44,558 nt of DNA from Phallusia fumigata. Lineage: Eukaryota; Chordata; Ascidiacea; Phlebobranchia; Ascidiidae. Location of the stretch: contig QXVZ01016707.1 of NCBI GenBank assembly GCA_008931825.1, positions 1-44,558 of the forward strand. Direction: 5' to 3'. Below are positions 12,901 through 24,037 of the stretch, in pieces. Made by a program: the position numbers and the translations under genes. Position 1 is the first letter of the stretch. Each line of letters opens with the position of its first letter. The notes beneath the pieces were generated by a model, which was given only the letters and a program-made list of their open reading frames with translations, was not told where the DNA came from and did no database searches.

Positions 12901-15900
12901 AAATCAATTAAATTTCCAACTGTACAACCACAGTTAGTCACAATCTGTCACCGGTAGCTTTGTATCACGAAGTGTCATATGCACTAGTTATTCGTCCGTT
13001 ACATCATATGTATTGTTTTTATGCATCATCACTCACCGATATCACGTCATGTTGCCTAACTTCCTGTTGGCCAATTTTTTTGGCTTTAAAAAAATGCAAC
13101 CCCTCTTTCTGTCGGGTAACATAGTTTTGTAGGAAATAATTTTGCAAAAATTGCTTTATATTCAAGAGTTTTTTGTTAATATGAACGTTTATGCTTAACA
13201 AATCTAAATGCTAAAAGTGTTGTTGTGCCTAAATTGTTAATTGTTACAAAAGTTTGCTCAAAATTAAACCATCAAAATTCTTGTCAACAGTGTTACCCGT
13301 GACAACCCTATGGTTGTATAAGTAGCTTTAAATGAAGTGCCATTTTTTTCATGGGATATGACCAACCACCTTCCTGTCTGCCAACTACCATGGGGTGTGG
13401 TATACAATGACTGTAATGCATGAATAGAAAATACCTGAGAATAACGACTACATATCTAGCGGGTTTAGACTTGCCAAAAAATGTGTTAGGTTTTTGATTT
13501 GGAGGCCATTCATCTTTTGGCGTAAAGGAAACTGAATGGCTTGACTTACGTTACTTAATTTTGCATTTGGTATGGACACACATTCTCTACCTGGCCCAAA
13601 CACCAATGAATGCTTTGGCCAGCCAAAATGTGAACTTTACTTGTTTTGAAACAACTATATTTTGTGTGTTACAGGAAGCAGCACAGCATGCATTGTGATA
13701 GTTGATAAAAGCAAGCAGACAATGCACACAGCAAACCTCGGTGACTCAGGGTTCATGGTGGTAAGGAAGGGGGAAGTTGTGCACCGCTCTATTGAACAGC
13801 AACACTTCTTCAATACGCCCTACCAACTTTCCCTTCCACCTGAAGACACCAGGGCAGAGATGGTCCGCGACAGGTTAGCAATATGTTGGGTAAATTTTGG
13901 TATGTAGGTTTTTGTTTTGTGATGTTTATGATTTGTGGTTATAGAGATTAGTAACAAGTCTCAGTGAAACATTTATGACCACTTTGCATGCAAAATTTAT
14001 GCAGACATGTCACATTTCACATCAAATAAGCAACAATCCATATCAGTTTGCAAAGGTGTTGTAAAGCGCATAACACCGTAACAATTTCTTTTACAAACTT
14101 TACATCACACTTGAATATTCACTGAACTTGCTGTACAATTAAATTGATTAAATTTCATCTTCAAGGGATTACTAATAATTAGAACTTAATTTTATGCAGA
14201 GCTGAAGATTCTGACACGGCAACCTTTGATCTTCAGTTGGGTGATTTAATCTTAACGGCTACTGATGGTCTGTTTGATAACATGCCTGACAGCTTGATCC
14301 TAAAGGAATTGTCAAGACTTAAGGTACAGTGTACAGAGGTCAAGACACTAGCCTAATGTGTGTCATCAGGTTTAAGATTAATCACAAAAAAGTTTGGAAG
14401 GTTTCAGCTCAAGCTCAAATAGGTGACCAAATCTAAGCAGGCTTAACATTCTTGGTAATTTATAGTCCTATGGATAAAAGATAGTTTGTTTAAAACCTTT
14501 ACCATTTTGTGAACCAGCAATTGTGTATTATTGGTCAAACTGGTTTGCAATAACAGCAAAACAAATCACACATAAAGCACAAACAATATGCATTGCAAAA
14601 TTAAGCTATGTGGTAAAACCTTTTAAAAAATGTACAGGTGAAAGAAAACAGAAAATTAACATGCAGTAAAAAATATTTTTTTATAATCTGCAGCAGTGAC
14701 AGCTTTAGATAATTGTATATTTCTCTATGGCTCCAGCCTTTTCTCCGCTAGCTCCCTAAAATGGGTTAAATTATTAAACGAATTGATTAAAATTTAGATA
14801 TTTTGTCACACATACCTCTGAGGTGCATTAAATTGCTGTTAAACCCTTTCACTTTCGTTAAATTATACAAATTATGTGAAATTTATCAAAATTATCGGCT
14901 TCCGTACTGTTTACTCACTGACAGTTAATTTTTGACCTGTATCCAAAAAAATGCAGAATTAATAATTTTTAAATGGGTAGTAGTTTATGTACAAAAGCAA
15001 AATAAAGTAAGTCACCCTTCCAGTTGGGTTTTTCTTTCCTTGATATGTCAATGTGTTGGAGTGTTTATGCAGTTTTTATACATTTTAGGATAACAAGTAT
15101 GAAAGCATTAAACAGACGGCTTGGAGTATTGCTGAGCATGCAAGAGACCTTTCGTTTGATCCAGACTATCTTTCACCTTTTGCCAAACAAGCAAGAAGAA
15201 GTGGAATGAATGTTATAGGTCAGTTTAGCAGATAGAGGTCAACCTTCACATGTGCTTGCTATGTATTTGTTGTGTAAATAGCATGGGCAAACATGAATTA
15301 TCCATAGGTGCACAATTCACTGTTTTAAATCTTAACAAAAAGATACAAGTAATTTTGCACCGCTTTTCCATCTGGGATGATAACAACAGCATATGTCGAA
15401 ACATAAAAAATGTTTTTCATACTAGTACCGGCTTGTATCTTCTTATTGAAATGAATTATCCAGCTTGAAGAATTTATACATGTACTATTAAATAGCTAGT
15501 TAAAACCTCTGCAAAAGTTGTCATGTATCCTTTTTAGTTGCTTAGTTTAGCCAAAGTGTTAACTTAAGCAAGAAACTGAAGGGGCATTGCTCCAACCCAG
15601 TAGAACCTGTTGGGTTGACCCAAATTGAAGTCACCAACTTAAAAAATTGAATATAAAATGATCCAACAGAACAGCAATGAAGCAGGTAGCTGGATGGTGG
15701 ACTTATTATGAGCATAATGCATCCAGGCGTTGTTCTGCCTACCAGGGCTAAAAATGAAACAAATAAACTATATCCATCATTTGTTTTGTTATACAGGNAG
15801 CTGGATGGTGGACTTATTATGAGCATAACGCATCCAGGCGTTGTTCTGCCTACCAGGGCTAAAAATGAAACAAATAAACTATATCCATCATTTGTTTTGT

Positions 15901-15960
15901 TATACAGGTGGAAAGCCGGATGATATAACAGTTTTGCTATCCATGGTAACTGGAGACTGA
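9978..15960 (+). CDS. PPTC7: Mitochondrial PP2C-type protein phosphatase PPTC7, complete, seven exons
   Basis: Exons 9978-10122, 10427-10603, 12485-12664, 13675-13873, 14200-14323, 15089-15218 and 15908-15960 join in phase to 335 residues (human 304). The start [15 protein letters not shown] matches the vertebrate N-terminus and is Arg-rich, as a mitochondrial presequence should be. An in-frame ATG at 9906 would add 24 residues. PPM motifs are all present: FGDDAC (91-96), ADGVGGW (110-116), TANLGDSGF (186-194), ATDGLFDN (254-261) and [10 protein letters not shown] (319-328), giving the metal-binding aspartates. The enzyme dephosphorylates mitochondrial proteins and supports coenzyme Q biosynthesis and mitophagy control in other animals. 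The linker between the presequence and the GDDAC motif is longer than in human. Exon 2 uses the second of two nearby acceptors, because only that one keeps phase. Confidence 0.95.
10608..12244. repeat. Near-identical duplicated blocks around three single-N joins inside PPTC7 intron 2
   Basis: N bases stand at 10719, 11170 and 11893. The sequence 10608-10990 recurs at 11171-11535, and the block 11542-11892 recurs at 11894-12244, with part of it also at 11052-11169. Copies differ by scattered single bases and small length changes. Copy ends coincide with the N bases, so this looks like overlapping contigs of two haplotypes placed in series. The true intron is probably much shorter. Confidence 0.75.
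15308..15456 (+). repeat. Diverged foldback-family repeat in PPTC7 intron 6
   Basis: Starts with a CACAATTCACTGTTTTAAAT block, passes through GATGATAACAACAGCAT and GTCGAAACAT, and ends with CTAGTACCGGCTTGTATCTT. The same blocks in the same order make up the 21.3 kb element, but the arms here are diverged and the palindrome is shortened. Confidence 0.65.
15685..15907. repeat. Duplicated intron end with a single-N join before the last PPTC7 exon
   Basis: The block ending in the TTATACAG acceptor occurs twice, about 113 bases each, separated by an N at 15798. The copies differ by one or two bases. The first copy carries a decoy acceptor with no exon after it. This is most simply an assembly overlap. 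Confidence 0.75.
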
Positions 15961-16300
15961 TGCTGCTCACTGATCAACTGATGTTTTCAATGTTTGAAGT
16001 GACAGTGAATGTGCAATCTGCCCATGGAAACACAAGTTGCATCAGATGGCTTGTTTAGGAGAGCTTCACTTTCTTTCTGTTCTCTTTTATCTTTTGTTTT
16101 CATCTTTCACCATCCCATGTTGCACAGACTGTCCAGGTACAAGGGGGTGCACATTCATTCAACATTGAAAGCAAATTGTGATGGAAAGAATGGCTTACTA
16201 ATTTTCTTTTCCTGTCGTTCCAAGCCAAGTAGCGACAGATCTAGCTCTCTGCTGCCACCTAATATCTAGCTATTGCTTTTTGCTCTGTCAAAGACTTAAA

Positions 16301-16306
16301 ATTAAA
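16301..16306 (+). promoter_or_regulatory. Candidate PPTC7 polyadenylation signal ATTAAA
   Basis: First AATAAA-like hexamer after the stop codon, about 340 bases downstream. A canonical AATAAA occurs only much later, at 17435-17440. Confidence 0.35.
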
Positions 16307-17260
16307 AAAATATTCTAACAGGTTTCTTATTCTTTGTTTTAAAACAATCAAAAAATATTTAAGAATCACTACACTGCCAGAAAAAAGCAGAATTCAGAAG
16401 CAGCAATGTTGTTATATTAGCTAAATGCTAACAACAACTTTTTTCTTGTAACCTTGCATTGTGGCTGTTTTCATATTGTTCTTTCTGATTGTTTTTTTCA
16501 TTTTTTTAGCTGGTGATAACTTAGCAATTAGGTATTGCATTTCTGTATGCTGGTGAATAACGTTAACCGTCTAACATTCAAAATCTGTCGCTTGACCATT
16601 TTTGGAAGACCTAGAGGTAAAAAATTTATTGCGCATTTTCTTTCCAAAAGGTAGATCTTGAAACAAGGTTTATTCAATGTCTTGGCTTTGTTGGCAAAAA
16701 TTAATGCTTTATTTTATTTTGATGACAAATGGTTTTTGTTTTAAAGAAAACTTATAGAGTTGATGACTAGTGTGGGTTGTACAAATACCAACCGACACTT
16801 AGACATATTAAACGCAAGACCTAATAACTATGAAAAGGAAGTTCTTCCATAGAAATGCTTTTTATTGAAGCAGCAAATGTTACGCTGTTCAACTTTTAAT
16901 GTGAAACGTTTGTTTGTTGTGTTGTTACACTGTGACTTCGTGAGATGTTCGAACAACCGACATGGTTGTGTCTTATCGTCTGGAAACTATTACACAATTG
17001 GTTCTTCACAAAAATCTCTTGCATGTAATGATACCTCAATTAGGTGGAACCATTCACACAGTAATGTCGCTTTTAAAAAACCTGTGGCATTTAAATGTTT
17101 AGCCTTGCTTGTCAATCAAAGCAAAAAATTTGGATCTATCACTGATACGTATTGTTTACAGTGTTTTAACTGTATCAATTTTGTTTCTCATTGGCTCTGT
17201 TTACATGCATAAAGCAAGCTGTAACACTTTTTAAGATAACTTCGTGACATGAAAAAAGAG

Positions 17261-17642
17261 TTTGCTTTGCACATGCTTTCAGGGTTAATGCCAATAATCT
17301 AATGATCTGTTTCAATGTCATTTCTGATGATCATTTAGGTCTTTTGCTGATTTGCTTAATACAAGAAAAAAAGATGTGCTACGTGTATTGCAACTCACCA
17401 TGAAAAACTGTTTGTAAATTATGGATTGTTTTCAAATAAAACACTTTTCANATTTGCTTTGCACATGCTTTCAGGGTTAATGCCAATAAGCTAATGATCT
17501 GTTTCAATGTCATTTCTGATGATCATTTAGGTCTTTTGATGATTTGCTTAATACAAGAAAAAAAGATGTGCTTAGTGTATTGCAACTCACCATGAAAAAC
17601 TGTTTGTAAATTATGGATTGTTTTCAAATAAACCACTTTTCA
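17261..17642. repeat. 190-base block duplicated across a single-N join
   Basis: 17261-17450 and 17453-17642 are almost identical, differing by a handful of bases, with an N at 17451. As at the other N positions, this looks like an unmerged contig overlap. Confidence 0.75.
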
Positions 17643-17988
17643 GTGACTTCGAAGTTTTGGGGTTCCAGGATCAGTAAACCCCTTATTAAATACAGTGGTT
17701 TCGAGTTTAGACATTCGTGCACAAAGAAAGCTTTAACAATATTTTTAGATAATGTTTTGTCCATGTTTTGGGGTAATATCAAAAGCTTTGTCTGAACCGA
17801 AGCCATTTTAAATCATTTAGGTCTCTCGATGTTTTGGTTAATACAAGTAACAAGGCATGCTGACAAGAAATGTATCGCAACTCACAATGAAAAACTGTTT
17901 GGTAAAGTTGGGAAACACTTTTTAGTGACTTTGCAATGTTAGGGTTTCAGGATCCGTGAACTATCCAAGCCGATTACAGTGGTTTAGA
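17527..17988 (+). repeat. Diverged tandem duplication, unit about 280 bases
   Basis: 17527-17713 and 17812-17988 share the order ATTTAGGTCT, TTAATACAAG, CAACTCAC-ATGAAAAACTGTTTG, TTCAGGATC or TCCAGGATC, and TACAGTGGTTT. Divergence is substantial and no N lies between them, so this one is a genuine old tandem duplication. Confidence 0.55.
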
Positions 17989-18735
17989 TTTGTACAACAT
18001 TTCTTACAAGTGGCATCAAGCCTGCAATCTGCGTATTTTAGATTTGCAATTAAAAAAAACATAATTTTTACATGAAATGGAACTGTCCGCAGCACCCATG
18101 AATCATTCTATGCTACCGCTCAATGTGAGTGAGGTTAAGGGATAAGACTCAAGGTAAATTGAGTTCTTTTAAAACAGTGGAACTGGAAATAGCACAGTTT
18201 TAAGTGCAAAACAGCACACCAAATGATTTTTTGCTGAAAGGCATACAAAATTTGAACTTTGGTAATGACTGAGCTGAAAAAAAAGCTTAAAATAAGCAAA
18301 CAATAAGGTGGTAACACACCTGTGTTGAAACAAGTTATTTAACCAAAAACTCTTACAGATGCTAATTATGCCTCAAATAGCTTTAAACATACTGTGGACA
18401 ACAATTAAAGAGTTTTTATTTTTAATGAACTTTTTTAATAACATGCAGAAAACTTTTGTCAATAGTTGTATTGCACATACAAACATTGTATTATAAAATC
18501 TTGCAGTATCTTATAATGCTACTGGTAAAACAATCAGGCATTGAGCTGTTTACAGTAAATAGATTTTTGTTTCTCCTTCCGATTTGGTATGCAGGACAAG
18601 ATTACATTTTTTACCAATAAACTCTTAAGTATCCACTAAAAACGTAAAAAATCTTTTAGCAGCCATATAACCACTAAACAAAAGTTTTCCCACCTACAAG
18701 AAGGGGGGTGGCTGCAAATGTTCAAACTGTGAAAA

Positions 18736-18984
18736 TCATCCAAAGAGGAGCAAGCAGAATATTGTTACACAGTTCATAAAAATTAGTGGAACTCTCATGA
18801 CAGTTCTGACTGAGCGAATGAAGTTAATAAGTTGAGTCTTCACTCCAGGATCTTCACCAAATCCACCTGTGCCATGCTCTGCACCCCATCCAATCTTTGA
18901 TAGAAATCTTTCTTCATGTAGAATCGCCGCTGCGTTCACAAACAGAAGAGCAGCCTCAATCAGTGAGTAAAGTGAAAATCCCAT
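18736..18984 (-). CDS. IER3IP1: IER3IP1 (Yos1-family ER-Golgi transport protein), single coding exon
   Basis: 82 codons, exactly the length of the human protein, starting MGFSLYSLIEAALLFVNAAA and ending IFCLLLFG. Diagnostic blocks are LHEERFL, IGWG, GGFGE-PG and LIxxxRSVRTVMRVPLI-like near the C-terminus (here NFIRSVRTVMRVPLIF). The N-terminal hydrophobic segment and the C-terminal hydrophobic segment are the two membrane spans of this small ER/Golgi protein, which acts in COPII-dependent transport with Yip1/Yif1-type partners. A strong acceptor (TTTTTTCTTGCAG) lies 29 bases upstream of the ATG with no obvious 5' exon, consistent with either a 5' UTR intron or spliced-leader addition. A minus-strand AATAAA is at 18420-18415. 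Confidence 0.95.
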   Translation of the reverse strand: MGFSLYSLIEAALLFVNAAAILHEERFLSKIGWGAEHGTGGFGEDPGVKTQLINFIRSVRTVMRVPLIFMNCVTIFCLLLFG

Positions 18985-19663
18985 TCTGTTTATTTTTGTT
19001 GCAAGTTTAACTTCTGCAAGAAAAAATCCTAAATACTACTCATCTATTCACACCACACATTTTGTTTTAGCAGAAACTCTATGAAGTTTCATTCATAATA
19101 AAATACAGCATACAAGTTGGAAAGACGTGCATTCAAACCTTCGGATAAACTAAAGTTTTTGTTCAAACCAATTACATTGTTACCTGCATGAATTTACAGT
19201 TTACCTTATAAACCACATTTACATTGCAAATTTTTATCGTTTTGTAAATTAAATATAACATATCTGAAAAAATGTCTAAACCAAGAGTTGTAAAATTGTT
19301 TTTTGCACTTTATTGAATTATGTTAACACGTTATCTGTAAATCTACCATCACGTCACGTACATCTAATTTTTTCCACAAACGGTACCAAACGACTTTAAA
19401 TTCAACACGGAATTCTTATTTGCAATCTCTCTAAAAATCGATCTTTGCTGGTTATCAGTTAAAAAAAGGAAACATCAAGTGGACCAAAATTTGTTCACGG
19501 TTTATTTGTTTTACTTGCTACATGACGTGTCTAAAAACAAGAAATAAGCTTTAATATTTTTATTTTAATAATTTTTTCAACGTTGGGGAATTGTTATGTG
19601 TCAAATATTATATGGTAAGATCTTAACCTGATAATAAAAATTATTTCTTAAAACAAATTACAG
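18985..19663. promoter_or_regulatory. Divergent region between IER3IP1 and the next + strand gene
   Basis: About 680 bases between two start codons pointing away from each other. It is AT-rich and without a recognised motif, apart from the acceptor sites just upstream of each ATG (19014 on the minus strand, 19663 on the plus strand). Confidence 0.4.
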
Positions 19664-20877
19664 ATGCACTCAACCGAAACCGTGCTCTACGAAAAACTGT
19701 TGTCTGCGTGAGTTTGTTGAAATTGATATTCACGTCATTATAAAGTTATATTGTCAAATAAAAAGATGGTTAAGTTGGAATTTTGATGACACAGCAATCG
19801 GTTTTTCGTTTTGAGCCGTTGTATTCTGTGAACCGTAACGGCCAGTGATCGCCAGTGGTCACTTCAATCAAATCAACCTGACTGAAGATGTTAGCTGTAT
19901 TCGAAACGAAGCTAGAAGATTTTACGGTGTAGTGGACCGGTGATGAAAGTTAGCAGGTAACAGTTTCAACATCACGATGCTTGATGTTTATGAAGTAAAG
20001 GGTAATGTTGGGTATAAGCCCGCGTATGTCGGCAAATGAAATGTACTCCCCTAATTTTCAACTTCTGTGAGAGATATTCAGTATTGCAAGCTCCGATCTT
20101 AGCTGTAAGAGTTATCCTAATCAAAATGTTTGAGCCTTTAAAATGTGGCCGCAACTAACTAGAATCACAAAAAAGGATCAGTGCAGTAAAAAATGTTTGT
20201 GGTGGTGGGTTGCAATGGTCATATTTAATCTGAGACTGGCCAAAACCTTGTTCAGGCTAACATAAATAACAACTTTCCGGTCTATCCTCCTATGATATGT
20301 TTTATGTTTGTAACAACGAAAAACGGAAGAAAAGGACTAAGCTATTTTTCATGCTTGTTCCTTTTTTCTTTTTAGAAGACAAGTCAAAAACTAACAAAGA
20401 CAGTTTTAGGCTTAGAATGCAGATATAGCTTTTTTGCTTTTTGTTTCCTTACCATACTGATCTACAGCCTGGCCACTTGTGGTTCACCACGCGGCCCAAA
20501 GGCTTCTTTCTGTCTTTGGCATAAAATTAAAATATTGCTTGAGGTATATGGCTATTGGCATGCATATTACATGGGAACCTGTTTGTAAAACTACCTGCAA
20601 GTTATTCACTGGCACACAATGTGTATGCTTTTATTATACTTCTTAGTGTAAAATGTTTGACTTGAGTATGTGAACAAGAAAACAAAAATTGAAAATAATA
20701 TGCAATATCTGCTCCCATAAAAAAATACATGACTAGATACCTCAAAATTCAACACAATTTATTATATAATGCATCTGATAAACTATGTTTTGTTTGCAGA
20801 TCTTTTTGTGAGCCAACTTGGATGTACAGTAAACATTTCAAAAATGACCTTTGCAAAGACCACATATGCAATGAGTG
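19664..20877 (+). CDS. Unrecognised gene, first two coding exons
   Basis: Exon 19664-19707 begins with ATG directly after a TTACAG acceptor and ends at GC/GTGAGT. Exon 20800-20877 follows a TTTGTTTGCAG acceptor and ends at TG/GTAAGT. The phases fit and give about 40 residues: MHSTETVLYEKLLSA, then a Cys/His-bearing stretch with EPTWMYSKHF and CKDHICNE. The splice sites are strong, so I believe the exons, but I do not recognise the family. The Cys and His spacing could bind metal or form disulfides; this is a guess. No convincing third exon was found before the minus-strand genes begin at 21.7 kb, so the rest may lie beyond them or in a very short exon. Confidence 0.5.
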
Positions 20878-20977
20878 GTAAGTGTTTTTAAACATAAATT
20901 TTGTTCGGAAGGGATGCACACATATGTGACAAAATATCTGTACAAATTCCTGATAAAAACAAACAGTAAAACAGAGC

Positions 20978-21000
20978 ATATATATATATACATGTATATA
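20978..21000. repeat. Short TA-rich simple repeat
   Basis: A run of alternating TA broken by CATG. No function is implied. Confidence 0.6.
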
Positions 21001-21296
21001 AACTCTCAATGAAAAAAAGTGGATAATTACCTAATGTATCTATTTTGAAATAATTGTCTTGCATTTTCGGTTAACTGTATGTTATACCAATATATCAAAA
21101 ATACAATTAGAAACAGATTTCTAGTGATGAATGTATAAAAGGCAATGACAACAGACTAATAAAAATGTTTGAAACAACACAGAATAATTTGAACAGTGTT
21201 CACATAGCAGAGCTGACTTCTGTTCCCAATTCTGCATGCACAGTATAAAGTTACAACCATTATTTACACTTAGGTACACAATTTACAGTTTTAAAT

Positions 21297-21529
21297 ATTC
21301 TCAATAGGAAGATGCAAGCCAGTACTTGTGTGTAAAACATATTCTACGTTTCGACAAACGCTGCTGTCATCATCAGGAATGACTCGGAAAAGCGGCGCAA
21401 AGTTACATGTCACGGTAAAAGAAAAAAAGGGCCGCTTTTCCGAGTCATTTCTGATGATGACAGCAGCGTTTGTCGAAACGTAGAATATATTTTACACACA
21501 AGTACTAGCTTGTATCTTCCTATTGAGAT
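21297..21529. mobile_element. Foldback (long inverted repeat) element
   Basis: Two arms of about 100 bases, 21297-21396 and 21431-21529, are nearly perfect reverse complements around a ~34-base loop. The arms carry TTCTACGTTTCGACAAACG and its complement. The 10-base sequence TATTTACACT occurs at 21261-21270 and again at 21530-21539 and may be a target-site duplication. Related single or diverged copies are at 2183-2263 and 15308-15456, so this is a dispersed non-autonomous element. Confidence 0.75.
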
Positions 21530-21694
21530 TATTTACACTGATATTTGATTACAAAAGTGACAATTGGAATATATACATTTACATAGTAAGTTGGACGGTT
21601 AAATTACGTTGGTTTTTAAAAACATACTAAATGATACAGATAGATATACACACAAAAAGATAAACACACACACAAAAGTTGTTTTTGTTAAGGT

Positions 21695-23168
21695 TTAGGC
21701 CTGTTTGTCTGTGTCCTCTGTTGTTTGTTCATTATTGATTTCCGGTTCAATGTCTTCATTTGTTTCTGTATTGGTTCGTACACCTTTTCCATTAGGCTTG
21801 TCTGGATTGGATTCACTGCTGTTAGGATTATCGAATGAAATCAAATCTTGTTCAATAATAGTTGACTTTACATTTTCCTGTTGTTTTGTGGTTTTTAGAT
21901 CATTTATTGAATTCATTCTGTTTTGAGATTCCCCTCCAACCTACGTTATGAATTGTAATGAACTTTGGTAAAATAACTATTGAACAAAACAAGTAGTCTA
22001 AGGTTAACATTGGAACAACCGATACATTGTTTTATAAATTGCTGTGTAATAGTACAAAAGAGCTCACTGGGTATATTTGTAAATGTTATTTCTATGCTTT
22101 GCACAGTTGTAGAATTTTGAACCAGTAACTTTTCTTGCATGTTAGAATAAAATTTTATTACTGAACATTTAAGTTGTGGCCCACCTGTAAAAATCCAATT
22201 GTTGAACCATGGAGGTAAAAGTTATTTATGGTTGGATTTGGAGGTTGGATGCTTGCATGTGGCATTTCTTGTTGAACATTTCCACCTACCGAAGCATACG
22301 GGGGTGGGCGGGTATCTTCACTCTGTGCTTGCTGCTCATTGGTGATTACCTGTGGCCTGGCATTTTCGGCAATGGTGTTTGGAACCACATTTCTATTCTG
22401 TTGAGATAGTTTTGTGAGTATGTGTTTAATCATACTCTCCATCCTTTCATTAAAACGGGTATCCTCAAGCAAGGGTGTATATGCATCAAGTGATTTTGGA
22501 AGTTGTATGTCAATACACTCTTTGGGAATACCTGGAACAAATATCTTTTCTCTATTCATAATGGCCTCATGGTGACAGACAGCTCTGTGGTGTTTCATTT
22601 CACCATTGTCAACTGCAGAAGATGTTGCTAACCAGATGTAAGCATGACAGTACCTGCCAAAATCTTCAATCTCATCCACTTTTGGATCACTGGGAGGAGG
22701 AATATAATCATGATGGTAGAGTATAGCTTTAATTTGTGGGTGCTTTTCAGCTTCATCTTTAAATCTCTTTGCAGCTTCATAATCTTGTTTGAAATAGAGT
22801 ATACCGATATAAGCCTGCAAATATAATCTTTAATTGTAAAATCTAAAATTAAATGAACCGAGGTTCCGAGTTCAATACATGTCACTGTGTGGTAACAAAT
22901 AGTTTTGTTTAGAAAGCTAATGTAAGAAATGATTGATTTATTACCTGATCTAGTTGATTTGTAGAACCTTCTAAATCAAGTGCAGCATCTGCTGTAGTTT
23001 GCACCTAAAGAAAAAAGTTTCGATTTAGGTTATGGCGAAAACATAATTAGGTTTTCTTTAAGTTATGCTATTTCTGTTAAGAAACCTTACATCGGGGGCT
23101 GCTTCATTGGGCATCTGTGTAGTTTCATCAGCTGTAAAACCTTGCTCTGTTGAATTTCCAATACTCAT
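21695..23168 (-). CDS. Gene A: TIR-like plus RHIM-like protein, four exons
   Basis: Exons 23168-23091, 23004-22945, 22814-22185 and 21940-21695 are all phase 0 and give 337 aa. After a 46-residue Ser/Thr/Asp-rich leader, exon 3 starts with strand A of a TIR-like fold (AYIGILYF) and helix A. A BB-loop-like YHHDYIPPPSDP and the strand C block AYIWLATSSAV follow, then a REKIFVPGIP strand and a final helix. A Gln/Pro/Asn-rich linker (~185-235) follows. Exon 3 ends in STIGFLQ and exon 4 begins VGGESQN, so the RHIM-like core LQVG straddles the intron. Without splicing the frame reads on for nine codons (VGHNLNVQ type) to a stop at 22158, with AATAAA overlapping it. The acidic tail encoded by exon 4 ends DTDKQA. 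A cytosolic signalling adaptor is inferred. Confidence 0.65.
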
Positions 23169-24037
23169 CTTGCAAATTTTTCTTTTTTTACCACAATTGT
23201 TTTTCCAGTTACGATTAGAAGATATAATTGTACTAACGGGCCTATACAAAACATAGTTTTAATTAAAATCCCCATTCTGTGTCTGATACCAAAACAAACA
23301 GAGTGAAAACAGTATCAGATTTGCAAAATGAGAATAGCCAATCACAAAATAGCAGGCTAGCGTCACATGTGGATGTTACTTTAGGATGGTACTGCATCTC
23401 AATCAAGAGAAAAAGCTTTACAAATTTCTAATAGTTTTTTAGATAAACCATGATAAAGTTTGCACAAAACCAATTTTACCATACATTTTGACTCCCAAAC
23501 AATTCAAAGCATGTGAGCCAAAATCCACTAATTTGCTGGTAGTGGCTACAAATGCACTGATCATCCACTTTGTGATACTAAAAATGGGATATCCATAACT
23601 TTTTTACAACTTTACAACCAAACTCGGAAAATACAAGCAATATGCATAAGCAATACACAAAATGACAGATATGGTTTGGGTCTGCATTAAAAATAAAGCA
23701 AAACTTGTTGTTCCCAATATGCAGTAAAAAATTTAGAAATCCAAGGTCCCCTTTCAAATCAGCGCAGATCTATCTCCCCATCTTCCTGTTGACAACAAAT
23801 CATATCTGGTCAAATACGTTTACACATTAACACACTGTCCTTTCGATCAAAATTAACTTTTGACAATATAGTAGTCAAACATGTGATGCAAATTACCATT
23901 CTATGAACAAATCAACTGAATTCTGTTTTATAAGCATGCATTATTAGCTGAATGATATATATTCACATATCAAAGCATACAGAAAGTTTAACAGTTATGT
24001 CATATTTAATAACTATTGCCATTACCCTTGTTGGTTA
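23169..24037. other. Region between genes A and B, homologous to the B and C upstream regions
   Basis: 23280-23900 aligns by eye with 24960-25720 and 28090-28540. Shared blocks include the GAGAAAAAG-TTTACAAATTTCT run, CATTTTGACT, CATGTGAGC, GGGATATCC and a late ATCTATCTCCCCAT-TTCCTGTT block. These look like 5' flanks that duplicated together with the genes. No exon is called here. Confidence 0.55.

Larger units (their letters stand above)
16307..18735. other. Intergenic region with tandem repeats, no gene seen
   Basis: Two repeat structures fill its centre and are listed separately. An open + frame at 16865-17212 has no family signature and no exon context. The right end should contain the IER3IP1 3' UTR. 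Confidence 0.4.

Noticed and set aside
16865..17212. Open + frame of 115 codons downstream of PPTC7
   Set aside because: No family signature, no splice context, and rich in Cys, Phe and Asn as expected from chance AT-rich translation.
20978..21000. TATA-box cluster as promoter
   Set aside because: A simple TA repeat with no start codon or transcript suitably placed downstream.
21431..21529. Functional hammerhead ribozyme
   Set aside because: The core motifs are suggestive, but stem II has a bulge next to A9 and no stem I/III arrangement exists apart from the whole palindrome, so no ribozyme feature is called.
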